Source of the DNA: PRDV01 sp963710865
Lineage (GTDB): Bacteria; Babelota; Babeliae; Babelales; Babelaceae
Direction: 5' to 3'
DNA length: 64,000 nucleotides
Assembly: GCA_963710865.1 (NCBI GenBank)
Contig: CAVQBR010000002.1
Location: forward strand, 1,694,356 to 1,758,355
Shown: positions 1 to 8,922 of the stretch, in pieces
How the letters are laid out: the number at the start of each line of letters is the position of its first letter
Numbering within the stretch: the first letter of the stretch is position 1
Program-made: the position numbers and the translations under genes
The notes under the pieces: model-generated
Told to the model about the DNA's origin: nothing
What the model saw: only the letters and a program-made list of their open reading frames with translations
Databases searched by the model: none

Positions 1-1219
1 GAAATAGATGCCCAAGATGAATCGGGCGCAACTCCCCTCGCTCAGGCAGCAAAAAAACGGACACGTGGAAGCTCTTGCACTACTTATAAGTAGGGGAGCA
101 GCTCTTACAGTGACCGATTCTAGCGGATGTACCCCCTTGCACAAAGCAGCTGCAGAGGGCCGGAAAGAATGTGTAGAGGTTTTGTTACAAAACAGCGCTG
201 ATATTGAGGCCAAAGATTTAACGCAGCAGACTCCGCTACTGTGTGCAGCGGACCGCGGTCAACTTGAAGTAATTAAATGTCTACTCAACCATAATGCAGA
301 TATCAAACAGCACTCGACCCATGGAAATGCACTTATATTAGCTCTCAAAAACCACGACGAAATCATACGCTACCTCATTGAACATACGAATGTAGAATTA
401 ATGGGCTGCTATGGGGGTGAAGGTGTAGTACCCGTCATCTTCTGCGCAGTATGGTGTGGAAAACCTGTGGAGGGTTATAAAGCAGCGAGCTTCTTAATTA
501 AAAAAGGAGCCATTCTTGACGCTCAGCTTGCCGATGGTCGAACGGTCCTGCACGTTGCAGCGCAAACTTGCGTTTACGAGCCTCGTTGCTATGGGATTCT
601 AAGGCTGTTAGTGCGAGCTGGAGCTAGCATGCTGCATGCCGATAGCGCAGGGGTTACCCCTCTTGAACGATTAGCAGGCAAGATGCCCCATAAATTAGCA
701 TCTTTTAAAAACTATTTTCAACATCGCTCGTTGTATCTTTCTGGAAGGCTACCTCAAGAAGATACCCTTGATGCTGTTTTTAACACAGCGGCGTACTTTC
801 TCGATATCCCCGTTCTCGAAGCATTTAAAGATCATCTGAAAGAGAGGTTGAGTCACTGGCACGATTCGAAGGGAAGAACATGTGATTGCAACAGGAACTT
901 GCTCATGGATGCAATTACCAAGAACGATCTCGATGGGATAGACTGGCTTTTAGACCAGAACATATGCAACATAAGCGACAAAGATATCAGGGGACACGAT
1001 GCACTCTTGTTTGCATTGAGCAACGGAGCATTTAATAACAGCGTAAAGCTGGGCATCATTAATAAGCTCCTTGCAGCTGGGGCTACAGTAACTGAGGACC
1101 ATCTGATTTATGCAGCAAATTATAACCATGAAAAAGTCGCTGAACCGCTTATGAGGCTCCTGGTAACCTATCGATACAGTCAGAGACCCATAAATGAGAG
1201 AATAAGTATGTTCAAATAA
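1..1219 (+). CDS. A1: secreted ankyrin-family protein, 3' part, frameshifted
   Basis: This is the 3' half of the first family member in the window; its start lies upstream. The reading enters in frame 1 (E-I-D-A-Q-D-E-S-G-A-T-P-L) and must move to frame 2 at a run of seven A at 51-57. Sister gene A12 has six A at the equivalent site and A2 has five A plus G, and both stay in frame. After the shift the protein has ankyrin units (for example T-P-L-H-K-A-A-A-E-G) and then the conserved C-terminal module, ending R-I-S-M-F-K at the stop. From the window edge to the stop it is almost identical to the 3' half of A2, apart from a variable patch near 660-720. The shift could be a sequencing error, a phase-variable tract or a real mutation; sequence alone cannot decide. 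Confidence 0.85.
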
Positions 1220-1452
1220 GCCGCAAACGAGGGCGGCGTCTTTAAGGGGCGCTGACCCTGGTGCCAATAGCGGAAAGGAGTTCACTTTTTTACTCCCATG
1301 GGCGCAGCGCAAAAAAATTACGATCTTGTTAAGAAATAACCTTTCCCTTCGTCTATACTTAGGACCAGAATTACTGATTGATTATTCGGAGCCTAGGGTG
1401 TATAGCCAGTTTTGATAGACGCTCGACTTATAGCCCCTCGCTCAGGAAAAAT
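1220..1452. other. Intergenic spacer A1-A2
   Basis: This stretch has no gene. It contains a block (about 1220-1450) that recurs in diverged form after A2 (3781-4005), including a conserved segment reading CTCGACTTATAGCCCCTCGC. The spacer was therefore duplicated together with the gene. I see no intrinsic terminator with a T-run. Confidence 0.6.
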
Positions 1453-1480
1453 TTTACAAATGCTCAATTTTTGATATAAT
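1453..1480 (+). promoter_or_regulatory. Promoter of A2
   Basis: The -35 box TTTACA (1453-1458) and the perfect -10 box TATAAT (1475-1480) are separated by 16 bases. The -10 box runs into TTAAATTAATAAAATTTTCA, a block found before most genes of the array. The start codon lies about 38 bases further on. Confidence 0.75.
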
Positions 1481-1517
1481 TTAAATTAATAAAATTTTCA
1501 AAGTAGAAGGGATCGGT

Positions 1518-3782
1518 ATGAGCTGGCAAACTACTAAGACACTCGGTATAAGTATAGCACTGTTCGTACCTGCCCTGAGCGGGATGCGGGCAATTGAAAA
1601 GCATGACGAATCATTGCCTGTAGAAGCACGTCACAGGGGATATACACCTCTCCATGTAGCAGCCTATTTGGGTCAGGTAACAAAAATTGCAGAGTTACTT
1701 GCCGCGTATGAAAATAATACTGCTGAAGTTGATGCTTTGGTATGTGCAAAAAGCATTAATGGATGTACGCCCTTACATGTAGCTGCAGAGCAGGGTCAGT
1801 TAAGCGCAGTTGAAGTGTTGATTGCCAAAAATCAATCCTTAGTTAATATGCAGGATACTGCTGACCTTACGCCGCTTGCTTACGCTGCGACACATGGTCA
1901 CACCGATGTCATTAAATGCTTAATTGCACATGGTGCAAATATTTATCTAACCAGTGAAAGGGCTACGCCATTATACTCAGGCGTTCTGCAGGGAAGTCTA
2001 AAAGTTTCGATTTACTTACAAGATGCGGTAACCAGTACGCAAGGATATCTGCCTTTTCATAGGGCTGCACAAAATGGTCATCTAGAAGCCATGAAGATAC
2101 TTCAGCCTGATGAGCGCATCTGTGGAATGAGAGGATATATGCTAGCTTGGCATCTAGCACTACCTTGCGCCGTTGAAAGTGGCAAACCAGAGATACTTGC
2201 CTTTGTTATGAACATGCTAGCAGGACGACGCGACCAAGAAATGGAAGGCCAGATTCGAGTATGGGGTAGGGGAGTTACGCCCTTATTGCTTGCTGCATCC
2301 TATGGTCATGTATCATTGGTGCAATTGCATCTTTTTCAAGAACATGCTCGCCTTGACGACACAGATATCAATGGTGCTTGCGCCTTGCATTATGCTGCAC
2401 GATATGGGCATGCTAACGCTGTACAACTCCTTCTTGTAAGAAATGATCAGCTGGTCAAGATCAAAACACGTACTCAGGTTTCTGCTTTGCACGAGGCGGC
2501 AGAATGCGGTCATTGTAACGTCATAGAGCTTTTACTTGACCATAAAGCAGAAATAGATGCCCAAGATGGATCGGGCGCAACTCCCCTCGCTCTGGCAGCA
2601 AAAAGCGGACACGTGGAAGCTCTTGTCCTACTTATAAGTAGGGGAGCATCTCTTACAGTGACCGATTCTAGCGGACGTACTCCCTTGCACAAAGCAGCTG
2701 CAGAAGGCCGGAAAGAATGTGTAGAGGTTTTGTTACAAAACAACGCTGATATTGAGGCCAAAGATTTAACGCAGCAGACTCCGCTGCTGTGTGCAGCTGA
2801 CAACGGTCAACTTGAAGTAATTAAATGTCTATACAACCATAATGCAGATATCAAACAGCACTCGACCTATGGTAATGCACTTATATTAGCTCTCAAACAC
2901 CACGACGAAATCTTACGCTACCTCATTGAACATACGAATGTAGAATTAACGAGCTGCAGCAATCGTTTCTCAGATAGAGTACCGGTCCTCTTCGATGCAG
3001 TATGCCTTGGAATATCTGTTGAGGGATACAAAGCAGTGAGCTTCTTAATTAAAAAAGGAGCCGCTCTTGATGCTCAGCTTACCAATGGTCGAACGGCCCT
3101 GCACTATGCAGTTCAAAATTGCGCTTACGGGCTTTATGCCCATGGGGTTATTAGGCTTTTAGTGCGAGCTGGAGCTAGCATGTTGTGTGCTGATAACGCA
3201 GGAATTACTCCCCTAGCTGCTTTCGGTGATACACAGGTGAAGGAAAGCCATGCCTATCAAGTACTACCAGCTTGCTATTTTCAAAATCGCTCGTCGTATC
3301 TTTCTGGAAGGCTGCCTCAAGAAGATACCCTTGATGCTGTTTTCAACACAGCGGCGTACTTTCTCGATATCCCCGTTCTCGAAGCATTTAAAGATCATCT
3401 AAAAGAGAGGTTGAGTCACTGGCATGATTCGAAGGAAAGAACATGTGATTGCAACAGGAACTTGCTCATGGATGCAATTACCAAGAACGATCTCGATGGG
3501 ATAGACTGGCTTTTAGACCAGAACATATGCAACATAAGCGACAAAGATATCAGGGGACACGATGCACTCTGGTTTGCATTGAGCAACGGAGCATTTAATA
3601 ACAGCGTAAAGCTGGGCATCATTAATAAGCTCCTTGCAGCTGGGGCTACAGTAACTGAGGACCATCTAATTTATGCGGCAAATCATAACTATGAAAAAGT
3701 CTCTGAACCGCTTATGAGGCTTCTTGTAGTCTATCGATACAGTCAGAGACCCATAAATGAGAGAATAAGTATGTTCAAGTAA
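1518..3782 (+). CDS. A2: secreted ankyrin-repeat protein (754 aa), array reference copy
   Basis: The function is unknown; ankyrin repeats normally bind other proteins, and the signal peptide says it leaves the cytoplasm. The N-terminus (residues 1-23) has a hydrophobic core (L-G-I-S-I-A-L-F-V-P-A-L-S-G-M) typical of a Sec signal. About 15 ankyrin units follow (residues 40-560), many with T-P-L-H-x-A-A and L-L. Residues about 585-754 form a conserved C-terminal module: Y-F-Q-N-R-S-x-Y-L-S-G, F-L-D-I-P-V-L-E, a stretch around D-W-L-L-D-Q, and the end Y-R-Y-S-Q-R-P. It ends R-I-S-M-F-K at the stop. Start ATG 1518 has a GAAGG ribosome site 8 bases upstream and aligns with its sisters. This copy is intact, and its 3' half nearly matches A1. 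Confidence 0.93.
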   Translation: MSWQTTKTLGISIALFVPALSGMRAIEKHDESLPVEARHRGYTPLHVAAYLGQVTKIAELLAAYENNTAEVDALVCAKSINGCTPLHVAAEQGQLSAVEVLIAKNQSLVNMQDTADLTPLAYAATHGHTDVIKCLIAHGANIYLTSERATPLYSGVLQGSLKVSIYLQDAVTSTQGYLPFHRAAQNGHLEAMKILQPDERICGMRGYMLAWHLALPCAVESGKPEILAFVMNMLAGRRDQEMEGQIRVWGRGVTPLLLAASYGHVSLVQLHLFQEHARLDDTDINGACALHYAARYGHANAVQLLLVRNDQLVKIKTRTQVSALHEAAECGHCNVIELLLDHKAEIDAQDGSGATPLALAAKSGHVEALVLLISRGASLTVTDSSGRTPLHKAAAEGRKECVEVLLQNNADIEAKDLTQQTPLLCAADNGQLEVIKCLYNHNADIKQHSTYGNALILALKHHDEILRYLIEHTNVELTSCSNRFSDRVPVLFDAVCLGISVEGYKAVSFLIKKGAALDAQLTNGRTALHYAVQNCAYGLYAHGVIRLLVRAGASMLCADNAGITPLAAFGDTQVKESHAYQVLPACYFQNRSSYLSGRLPQEDTLDAVFNTAAYFLDIPVLEAFKDHLKERLSHWHDSKERTCDCNRNLLMDAITKNDLDGIDWLLDQNICNISDKDIRGHDALWFALSNGAFNNSVKLGIINKLLAAGATVTEDHLIYAANHNYEKVSEPLMRLLVVYRYSQRPINERISMFK

Positions 3783-4006
3783 GCGGTAAACGAGGGCGGC
3801 GTCCTTAAGAGGCGCTGACCCCGGTGCCAATAGCGGAAAAGAAACAACAGCGCACTTTATTACTCCCGCAAAGAAAAACTAGGATCTTCTTAAGAAATAA
3901 CCTTTCCCTTCGCTTAGGATCAGAATTACTGATTGATTAATCGGAGCCTAGAGTGTCTAACCAGTTTGGTAGAAGCTCGACTTATAGCCCCTCGCTCAGG
4001 AAAGAT

Positions 4007-4034
4007 TTTACTAATGAGCAAACTATGTTATAAT
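4007..4034 (+). promoter_or_regulatory. Promoter of A3
   Basis: TTTACT (4007-4012), a 16-base spacer, then TATAAT (4029-4034), followed by TTAAATTAATAAAG. The architecture is the same as before A2. Confidence 0.75.
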
Positions 4035-4071
4035 TTAAATTAATAAAGTTTTCAAACCAGAAAGGATCGGT

Positions 4072-6282
4072 ATGACCTGGCAAACTATAAAGACACTCGG
4101 CATAAGTGTAGCACTGTTCGTACCTGCCCTAAGCGGGATGCGGGCAATTGAAAAGAATGATGAATCATTGCCTGTTCACTTGCGGCACAGGGGATACACA
4201 CCATTGCATATAGCAGCTTATGAAGGTAACGCAGATATGATCGCAGAGATACTTGCATCGGCTGGGACCGAATTGATACAGAAAAAAAGCGTTAGTGGCT
4301 CCACCGCCTTACATCTGGGAGCAGAGCAGGGCCATCTAAGAGTTGTCGAAGCTTTGATTGCCAAGGATCAATCAGGAATTGATATACAAGATAATTCCGG
4401 TTGTACACCGCTTGCTTGCGCTGCCGCAAATGGTCATAGAGATGTTCTTAGATGCTTAATCTCGAAAGGAGCACGTATCGACGTGGCTGACCGGCAAGAA
4501 TATCTGCCATTATTTCAGAAGAAGGCTCAGTATGGAGACTTTGAGGCTCGTATCGACCGGCAAGGATATCTGCCATTTCATAAGGCGGCTCAGTATGGAG
4601 ATCTGGAAGCTCTGAAGATTCTTTTGCCTGATGGCGCAAGTGAAAGTCACACATTTTGCAACAAGGCACTCTATTGTGCAGTTAAAAGTGGCAAAACTGA
4701 GGCATTAGCTTTTGTTATGAGTATAGCAAAAGGGCGACCCGATCCAGAAGGGGGATATCAAATAGCCGGCAATACAATGGAGGCTACTCCCTTACTACTT
4801 TGTGCAGCATTTGGTTATCCATCGTTAATGGAATACTGTCTTGCGCAGGAAGGTTCTCGCATTGACGAGAGAGACAGTGATGGAGCGACTGCCTTGCATT
4901 ACGCTGCACGATATGGCCAAGTACAGGCCGCTCAATTCCTTCTTGAAAGAAATCCTGAACTTATCAACTGTAAGAAAAAAACTCACGCTAAATATCTAAA
5001 GCAGTTCGGCGTTCTTTCTTACCCCAGAAGTCTGAAAGAACTGCCAGGAGGAACTGCGCTACATGAGGCAGCCAAAGGTGGTCATAAAGAAGTTGTAACA
5101 TTATTACTTCAACATGGTGCGGAAATAGACGCACGCACCTTGTTGAAAGAGACGTCACTACATTTAGCGGCAAAAGAAGGACATGCCCAAGTTATTAGGC
5201 TACTCATTGCTGCCGGAGCATCTCTCACAGCTATCGATGATTGGGGCTTGCAACCGTTACACCTAGCTGCTAGAGGCCGTCGGAAAGGTTGTGTTGAGGC
5301 TCTCCTGGGAAACAAAGCGGATATTGAAGCAAAAACGACGGGTAGAAAAACCCCACTACTCTGTGCACGTGAGATTGAAGTTATTAAATGCTTGCTGCAG
5401 AATGGTGCAAATATCAAGTTTGGAAATGCACTCAGCAATGCAATTTCATGCGGCTTTGGAGAAGCTGCTATAAACTATTTCTTTCATCATCCCGAAATTG
5501 AATTAAGAGGCTGCGTCTTCGCTGCCGCAGAAAGTGGGAATTACAAAGCCATGGATCTCTTGATTAAAAGGGGAGTCTCCCTTAATATTAAACTTAGTGA
5601 TGGTCGGACGGTTCTTCACTGTGCAGCAAAAACGGTAAAGAATGATGGATTTGGAATGTATGGTACTGTCAGACTTTTAATACGAGCTGGCGCTGGCATG
5701 CTATGTCGAGATGATGCAGGTAATAGGCCTCTTGATTTATGCATAGCTGAATCTCACTTGCTACAAGCCCACACTTATTTCGAAAATCGCAGAATGTATC
5801 TTGCTGGTTATCTACATCCTGGATACAACAATGATTTTGTATTTCAGATAGCTGCAGAATTCCTCGACATTCCTGTTCTCGAAGCACTTAAGGATCAGCT
5901 AGGAGATCGATTGATGCGCTGGCAAAAAGAAGGAATGAATTTGCTGATGGTAGCTCTCTGTGCAGGTGATCTCGAGGGAGTTAATTGGCTTTTAGATCGG
6001 AAGATATGCAACATTACCGACGTTGATAGGGAAAACCATGATGCTCTCTGGTTAGCAATTAAAACCGAATCGATTCGATGCAACATCAGTAGACTAGCGG
6101 TAATTAATAGGCTCCTTGCAGGTGGAGCGCGCGTAACAGAGGATCATCTACTTGAAGCGGCATCAAGTGTGAATCAACCATATATTGACTTACGAAATCG
6201 CAATGACATCCTTATGAGGCTCCTCATAACCTATAGATATAGCCAGCGACCAGCACATGAGAGACTGAGCATGTACAGGTAA
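4072..6282 (+). CDS. A3: secreted ankyrin-repeat protein (736 aa) with internal near-duplication
   Basis: Full-length family member with signal peptide core I-S-V-A-L-F-V-P-A-L-S-G-M, ankyrin repeats and the C-terminal module (F-L-D-I-P-V-L-E, then L-L-D-R-K-I-C-N-I-T). It ends R-L-S-M-Y-R, a variant of the usual tail. At about 4470-4610 a partial repeat unit is present twice, imperfectly: R-I-D-V-A-D-R-Q-E-Y-L-P-L-F and then R-I-D-R-Q-G-Y-L-P-F-H, both followed by Q-Y-G-D. One ankyrin unit near 5360-5440 is shortened compared with its sisters. It resembles A16 most closely across the middle (both have S-R-I-D-[ED]-R-D). The start has the conserved AAAGGATCGGT upstream. Confidence 0.93.
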   Translation: MTWQTIKTLGISVALFVPALSGMRAIEKNDESLPVHLRHRGYTPLHIAAYEGNADMIAEILASAGTELIQKKSVSGSTALHLGAEQGHLRVVEALIAKDQSGIDIQDNSGCTPLACAAANGHRDVLRCLISKGARIDVADRQEYLPLFQKKAQYGDFEARIDRQGYLPFHKAAQYGDLEALKILLPDGASESHTFCNKALYCAVKSGKTEALAFVMSIAKGRPDPEGGYQIAGNTMEATPLLLCAAFGYPSLMEYCLAQEGSRIDERDSDGATALHYAARYGQVQAAQFLLERNPELINCKKKTHAKYLKQFGVLSYPRSLKELPGGTALHEAAKGGHKEVVTLLLQHGAEIDARTLLKETSLHLAAKEGHAQVIRLLIAAGASLTAIDDWGLQPLHLAARGRRKGCVEALLGNKADIEAKTTGRKTPLLCAREIEVIKCLLQNGANIKFGNALSNAISCGFGEAAINYFFHHPEIELRGCVFAAAESGNYKAMDLLIKRGVSLNIKLSDGRTVLHCAAKTVKNDGFGMYGTVRLLIRAGAGMLCRDDAGNRPLDLCIAESHLLQAHTYFENRRMYLAGYLHPGYNNDFVFQIAAEFLDIPVLEALKDQLGDRLMRWQKEGMNLLMVALCAGDLEGVNWLLDRKICNITDVDRENHDALWLAIKTESIRCNISRLAVINRLLAGGARVTEDHLLEAASSVNQPYIDLRNRNDILMRLLITYRYSQRPAHERLSMYR

Positions 6283-6446
6283 CTAATAGCTGCGAACTAG
6301 ATTGTCTGCTTATAGAAACGCTGATCGTGTTGGAAAAAAGTGCGCAACCCTTTTAAGAGATAATTTTTTCGTCGTCAACTAAGCTGACCTCGTTGTATCA
6401 CTGATATCACGCTTGTTCTATTTGTCTCGCTCGGGCGCACCATATT

Positions 6447-6474
6447 TTTACTAATGAGCAAACTATATTATAAT
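6447..6474 (+). promoter_or_regulatory. Promoter of A4
   Basis: TTTACT (6447-6452), a 16-base spacer, and TATAAT (6469-6474), then TTAAATTGATAAAG. The spacer is nearly identical to that of A3. Confidence 0.75.
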
Positions 6475-6513
6475 TTAAATTGATAAAGTTTTCAAAACTT
6501 AGAAAGGATCCCT

Positions 6514-8766
6514 ATGACATGGCAAACGATAAAGATACTAAGTATAAGTGCATTACTGCTCGTGCCAGCAATGCAGGGAATGCAGGAACTTACGCTTAAT
6601 GAAAAATCATTGCCTGTGGAATTGCGACACAGGGGATATACACCACTCCATGTAGCAATCTTTTTGGGAAACAGAGATCAGATTACCCGTTTAATTGCAG
6701 ATGGAGTGGTTGATGCACGAAATATTAGTGGATCTACACCTCTACATATTGCTGCGGAAAAGGGCGATTTAGAAACCGTTGAAGCTTTGATTGCTGAGCT
6801 CCAGAAAATTAATAGCTTCGCTTGCCCTTTGAATAAGCAGACGCTCGACACAACTTCAATCGTTGATACAGAAGACAACTCTGGCATTACGCCGCTTGCT
6901 TGTGCTGCTGCAAATGGACATATAGATGTTCTTGGATGTTTAATTGCTCATGGGGCAAGTATATGCCACGCAGACAAGCGCGGACTTTTTCCATTTCATA
7001 GAGCAACTCAAAATGGTCATCTTGAAGCTATGAGAATGCTTTTACCTGATTTGCAATTCGATCGGGCACATAGAGCTGGTCGTCTAGAACCGATTCTTTC
7101 AGCTGCAGGCTCCAATGACGATCTAGATTTTAGATCGTTTTGCTGGGATGCTCTAGAGTGCGCAGTAGCAAGCGGAAAGGCAGAGGTACTTGCCTTTGTT
7201 ATGAAGCTAATCGAAGGACGTTGTAATCCTGAAACGGGACACCCCCTCGAGCAGTGTGGCAGCGGAATTACACCCTTCTTGCTAGCAGCAGAATATGGCC
7301 ATGTACACTTGCTTCAGTTGCTCAGTGATGCAGACAAAAATCGTATCCATGCGCTAGATAAGGAGGGCGCTACAGCATTGCAACATGCAGCTCGATATGG
7401 ACAGATAGATGCTGCACAATTCATTCTCGAAAGAGATCCAGAAAAGATCAATAGGCATAAAAATGACGTGAGAACAACGCAATTAGCAGGAAGTACACCC
7501 TTGCATGAAGCTGCATATTATGGTCATACCAAAGTTCTAGAGCTTTTACTTGCCTCTGGCGTAGAAATAGAATCCACTGATGCAAAGGGGAGGACAGCAC
7601 TCCATCTAGCTGCAATGAAAGGACACCAGCAAGTTCTTGAACTACTTTTAAGCTCTGGCGCATCTGTCGCAGCGACAGATGCTGGACTTGGACGCACTCC
7701 TCTGCACTTGGCTGCAGAAAAAGGCCATACAGACTGCGTTGAAACTCTCCTAGCACACAAGGCTGATATTGAAGCGGAAGACATAGGGAATCGTACAGCT
7801 CTCCATGAAGCCGCTGAAGAAGGTCAGCTTGAAGTTGCTAAATGTTTACTAAAAAATGGCGCAGATATCTCTAAAAAGTCAGCGCTTGGAACCGCGCTCA
7901 TGCATGCAATCATGAACGAACATGTAGATGTAATAAAGTATTTTATACTAAATACGTCAGCTGAATTAACTGCTCATAAAACTCACTTTGGAGGCACCGT
8001 GCCACTCATATTTATTGCTGTAGTGAGAGAAACAGGATCTGAATCCGTTCGCTGCTTACTTGCTAATGGAGTTTCAGTTGCCACACCACTCAGGAGCGGT
8101 CGAACGATACTTCATCACTACTCCCGTTGGTACAGCCCAACTGACCTCCCTTCCTTGATGTCTAGAGACTTAGTAATCCACGATTTACTGATGCGAGCTG
8201 GTGCGGACATGCTGTGCCCGGATAATGAAGGAGTTACCCCTCTCGATAGATTGAACCTTCCAGCAGATCAATTGACAGTAGCAAAGCAGTACTATCAAAA
8301 TCGCCCGCTATATCTCAAAGGACAGCTCGGCGAAGACGAGACCCTCGATGCTGTTTTTTCACAAGCAGCAGAAGTTCGCATTGATATTCCTGTTCTTGTG
8401 GGGCTCAAAGACCAATTGAACGATCGATTGGTTCAGCATCGATGGAAAGGGGGGAAGAATTTGTTGATGGTAGCTCTTGCAATAAAGGATCTTGATGGAA
8501 TTATCCAAATTTTAGATCAGAAGATATGCTCTATTACCGATGTAGATGACGAAAATCATGACGCACTTTGGTTTGCAATCAACGCCAGTAAGCCGTCCTT
8601 GATTAATAAGGCACTTGAAGCTGGAGCGACAGTAACAGAGGACCATCTGCTTCAAGCTGCATCCTTTGAATCCGAAAAGGATTTCAGCGAAATACTTCTG
8701 AGGCTCCTGACAACCTATAGATACAGTCAGAGACCTGTACATGAGAGGGTGAGCCTCTTCAAGTAA
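6514..8766 (+). CDS. A4: secreted ankyrin-repeat protein (750 aa)
   Basis: Intact family member. The signal region (T-I-K-I-L-S-I-S-A-L-L-L-V-P-A-M) is followed by ankyrin units with strong consensus, for example G-R-T-P-L-H-L-A-A-E-K-G-H near 7690. It belongs to a subgroup with A5 and A11, in which the C-terminal module reads A-E-V-R-I-D-I-P-V-L-V-G-L-K (A4, A11) instead of F-L-D-I-P-V-L-E. The block around 6880-7300 is nearly identical to 9280-9690 of A5, while the block around 8330-8470 is nearly identical to 22570-22710 of A11, so this gene is a mosaic. It ends R-V-S-L-F-K. The start has GAAAGGATC upstream. Confidence 0.93.
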   Translation: MTWQTIKILSISALLLVPAMQGMQELTLNEKSLPVELRHRGYTPLHVAIFLGNRDQITRLIADGVVDARNISGSTPLHIAAEKGDLETVEALIAELQKINSFACPLNKQTLDTTSIVDTEDNSGITPLACAAANGHIDVLGCLIAHGASICHADKRGLFPFHRATQNGHLEAMRMLLPDLQFDRAHRAGRLEPILSAAGSNDDLDFRSFCWDALECAVASGKAEVLAFVMKLIEGRCNPETGHPLEQCGSGITPFLLAAEYGHVHLLQLLSDADKNRIHALDKEGATALQHAARYGQIDAAQFILERDPEKINRHKNDVRTTQLAGSTPLHEAAYYGHTKVLELLLASGVEIESTDAKGRTALHLAAMKGHQQVLELLLSSGASVAATDAGLGRTPLHLAAEKGHTDCVETLLAHKADIEAEDIGNRTALHEAAEEGQLEVAKCLLKNGADISKKSALGTALMHAIMNEHVDVIKYFILNTSAELTAHKTHFGGTVPLIFIAVVRETGSESVRCLLANGVSVATPLRSGRTILHHYSRWYSPTDLPSLMSRDLVIHDLLMRAGADMLCPDNEGVTPLDRLNLPADQLTVAKQYYQNRPLYLKGQLGEDETLDAVFSQAAEVRIDIPVLVGLKDQLNDRLVQHRWKGGKNLLMVALAIKDLDGIIQILDQKICSITDVDDENHDALWFAINASKPSLINKALEAGATVTEDHLLQAASFESEKDFSEILLRLLTTYRYSQRPVHERVSLFK

Positions 8767-8922
8767 AGGTCAGGGATTTGTTCAATAGCGGATTAGGTTA
8801 CTCGCAATAAGAGGTTTTGAGATGGTGCTTCATCCCCTGGGCACGAAAAATGTAGAAGAGAAGTAGATTTTGATACGATTTAAATTGATATGATTAAAAC
8901 CAGAAACCAAGCGGGGCTTGCA

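Noticed and set aside
2510..2803. Long open frames on the minus strand inside array genes
   Set aside because: They recur at the same place in every paralogue and follow from ankyrin codon patterns; they have no ribosome site and no recognisable protein.
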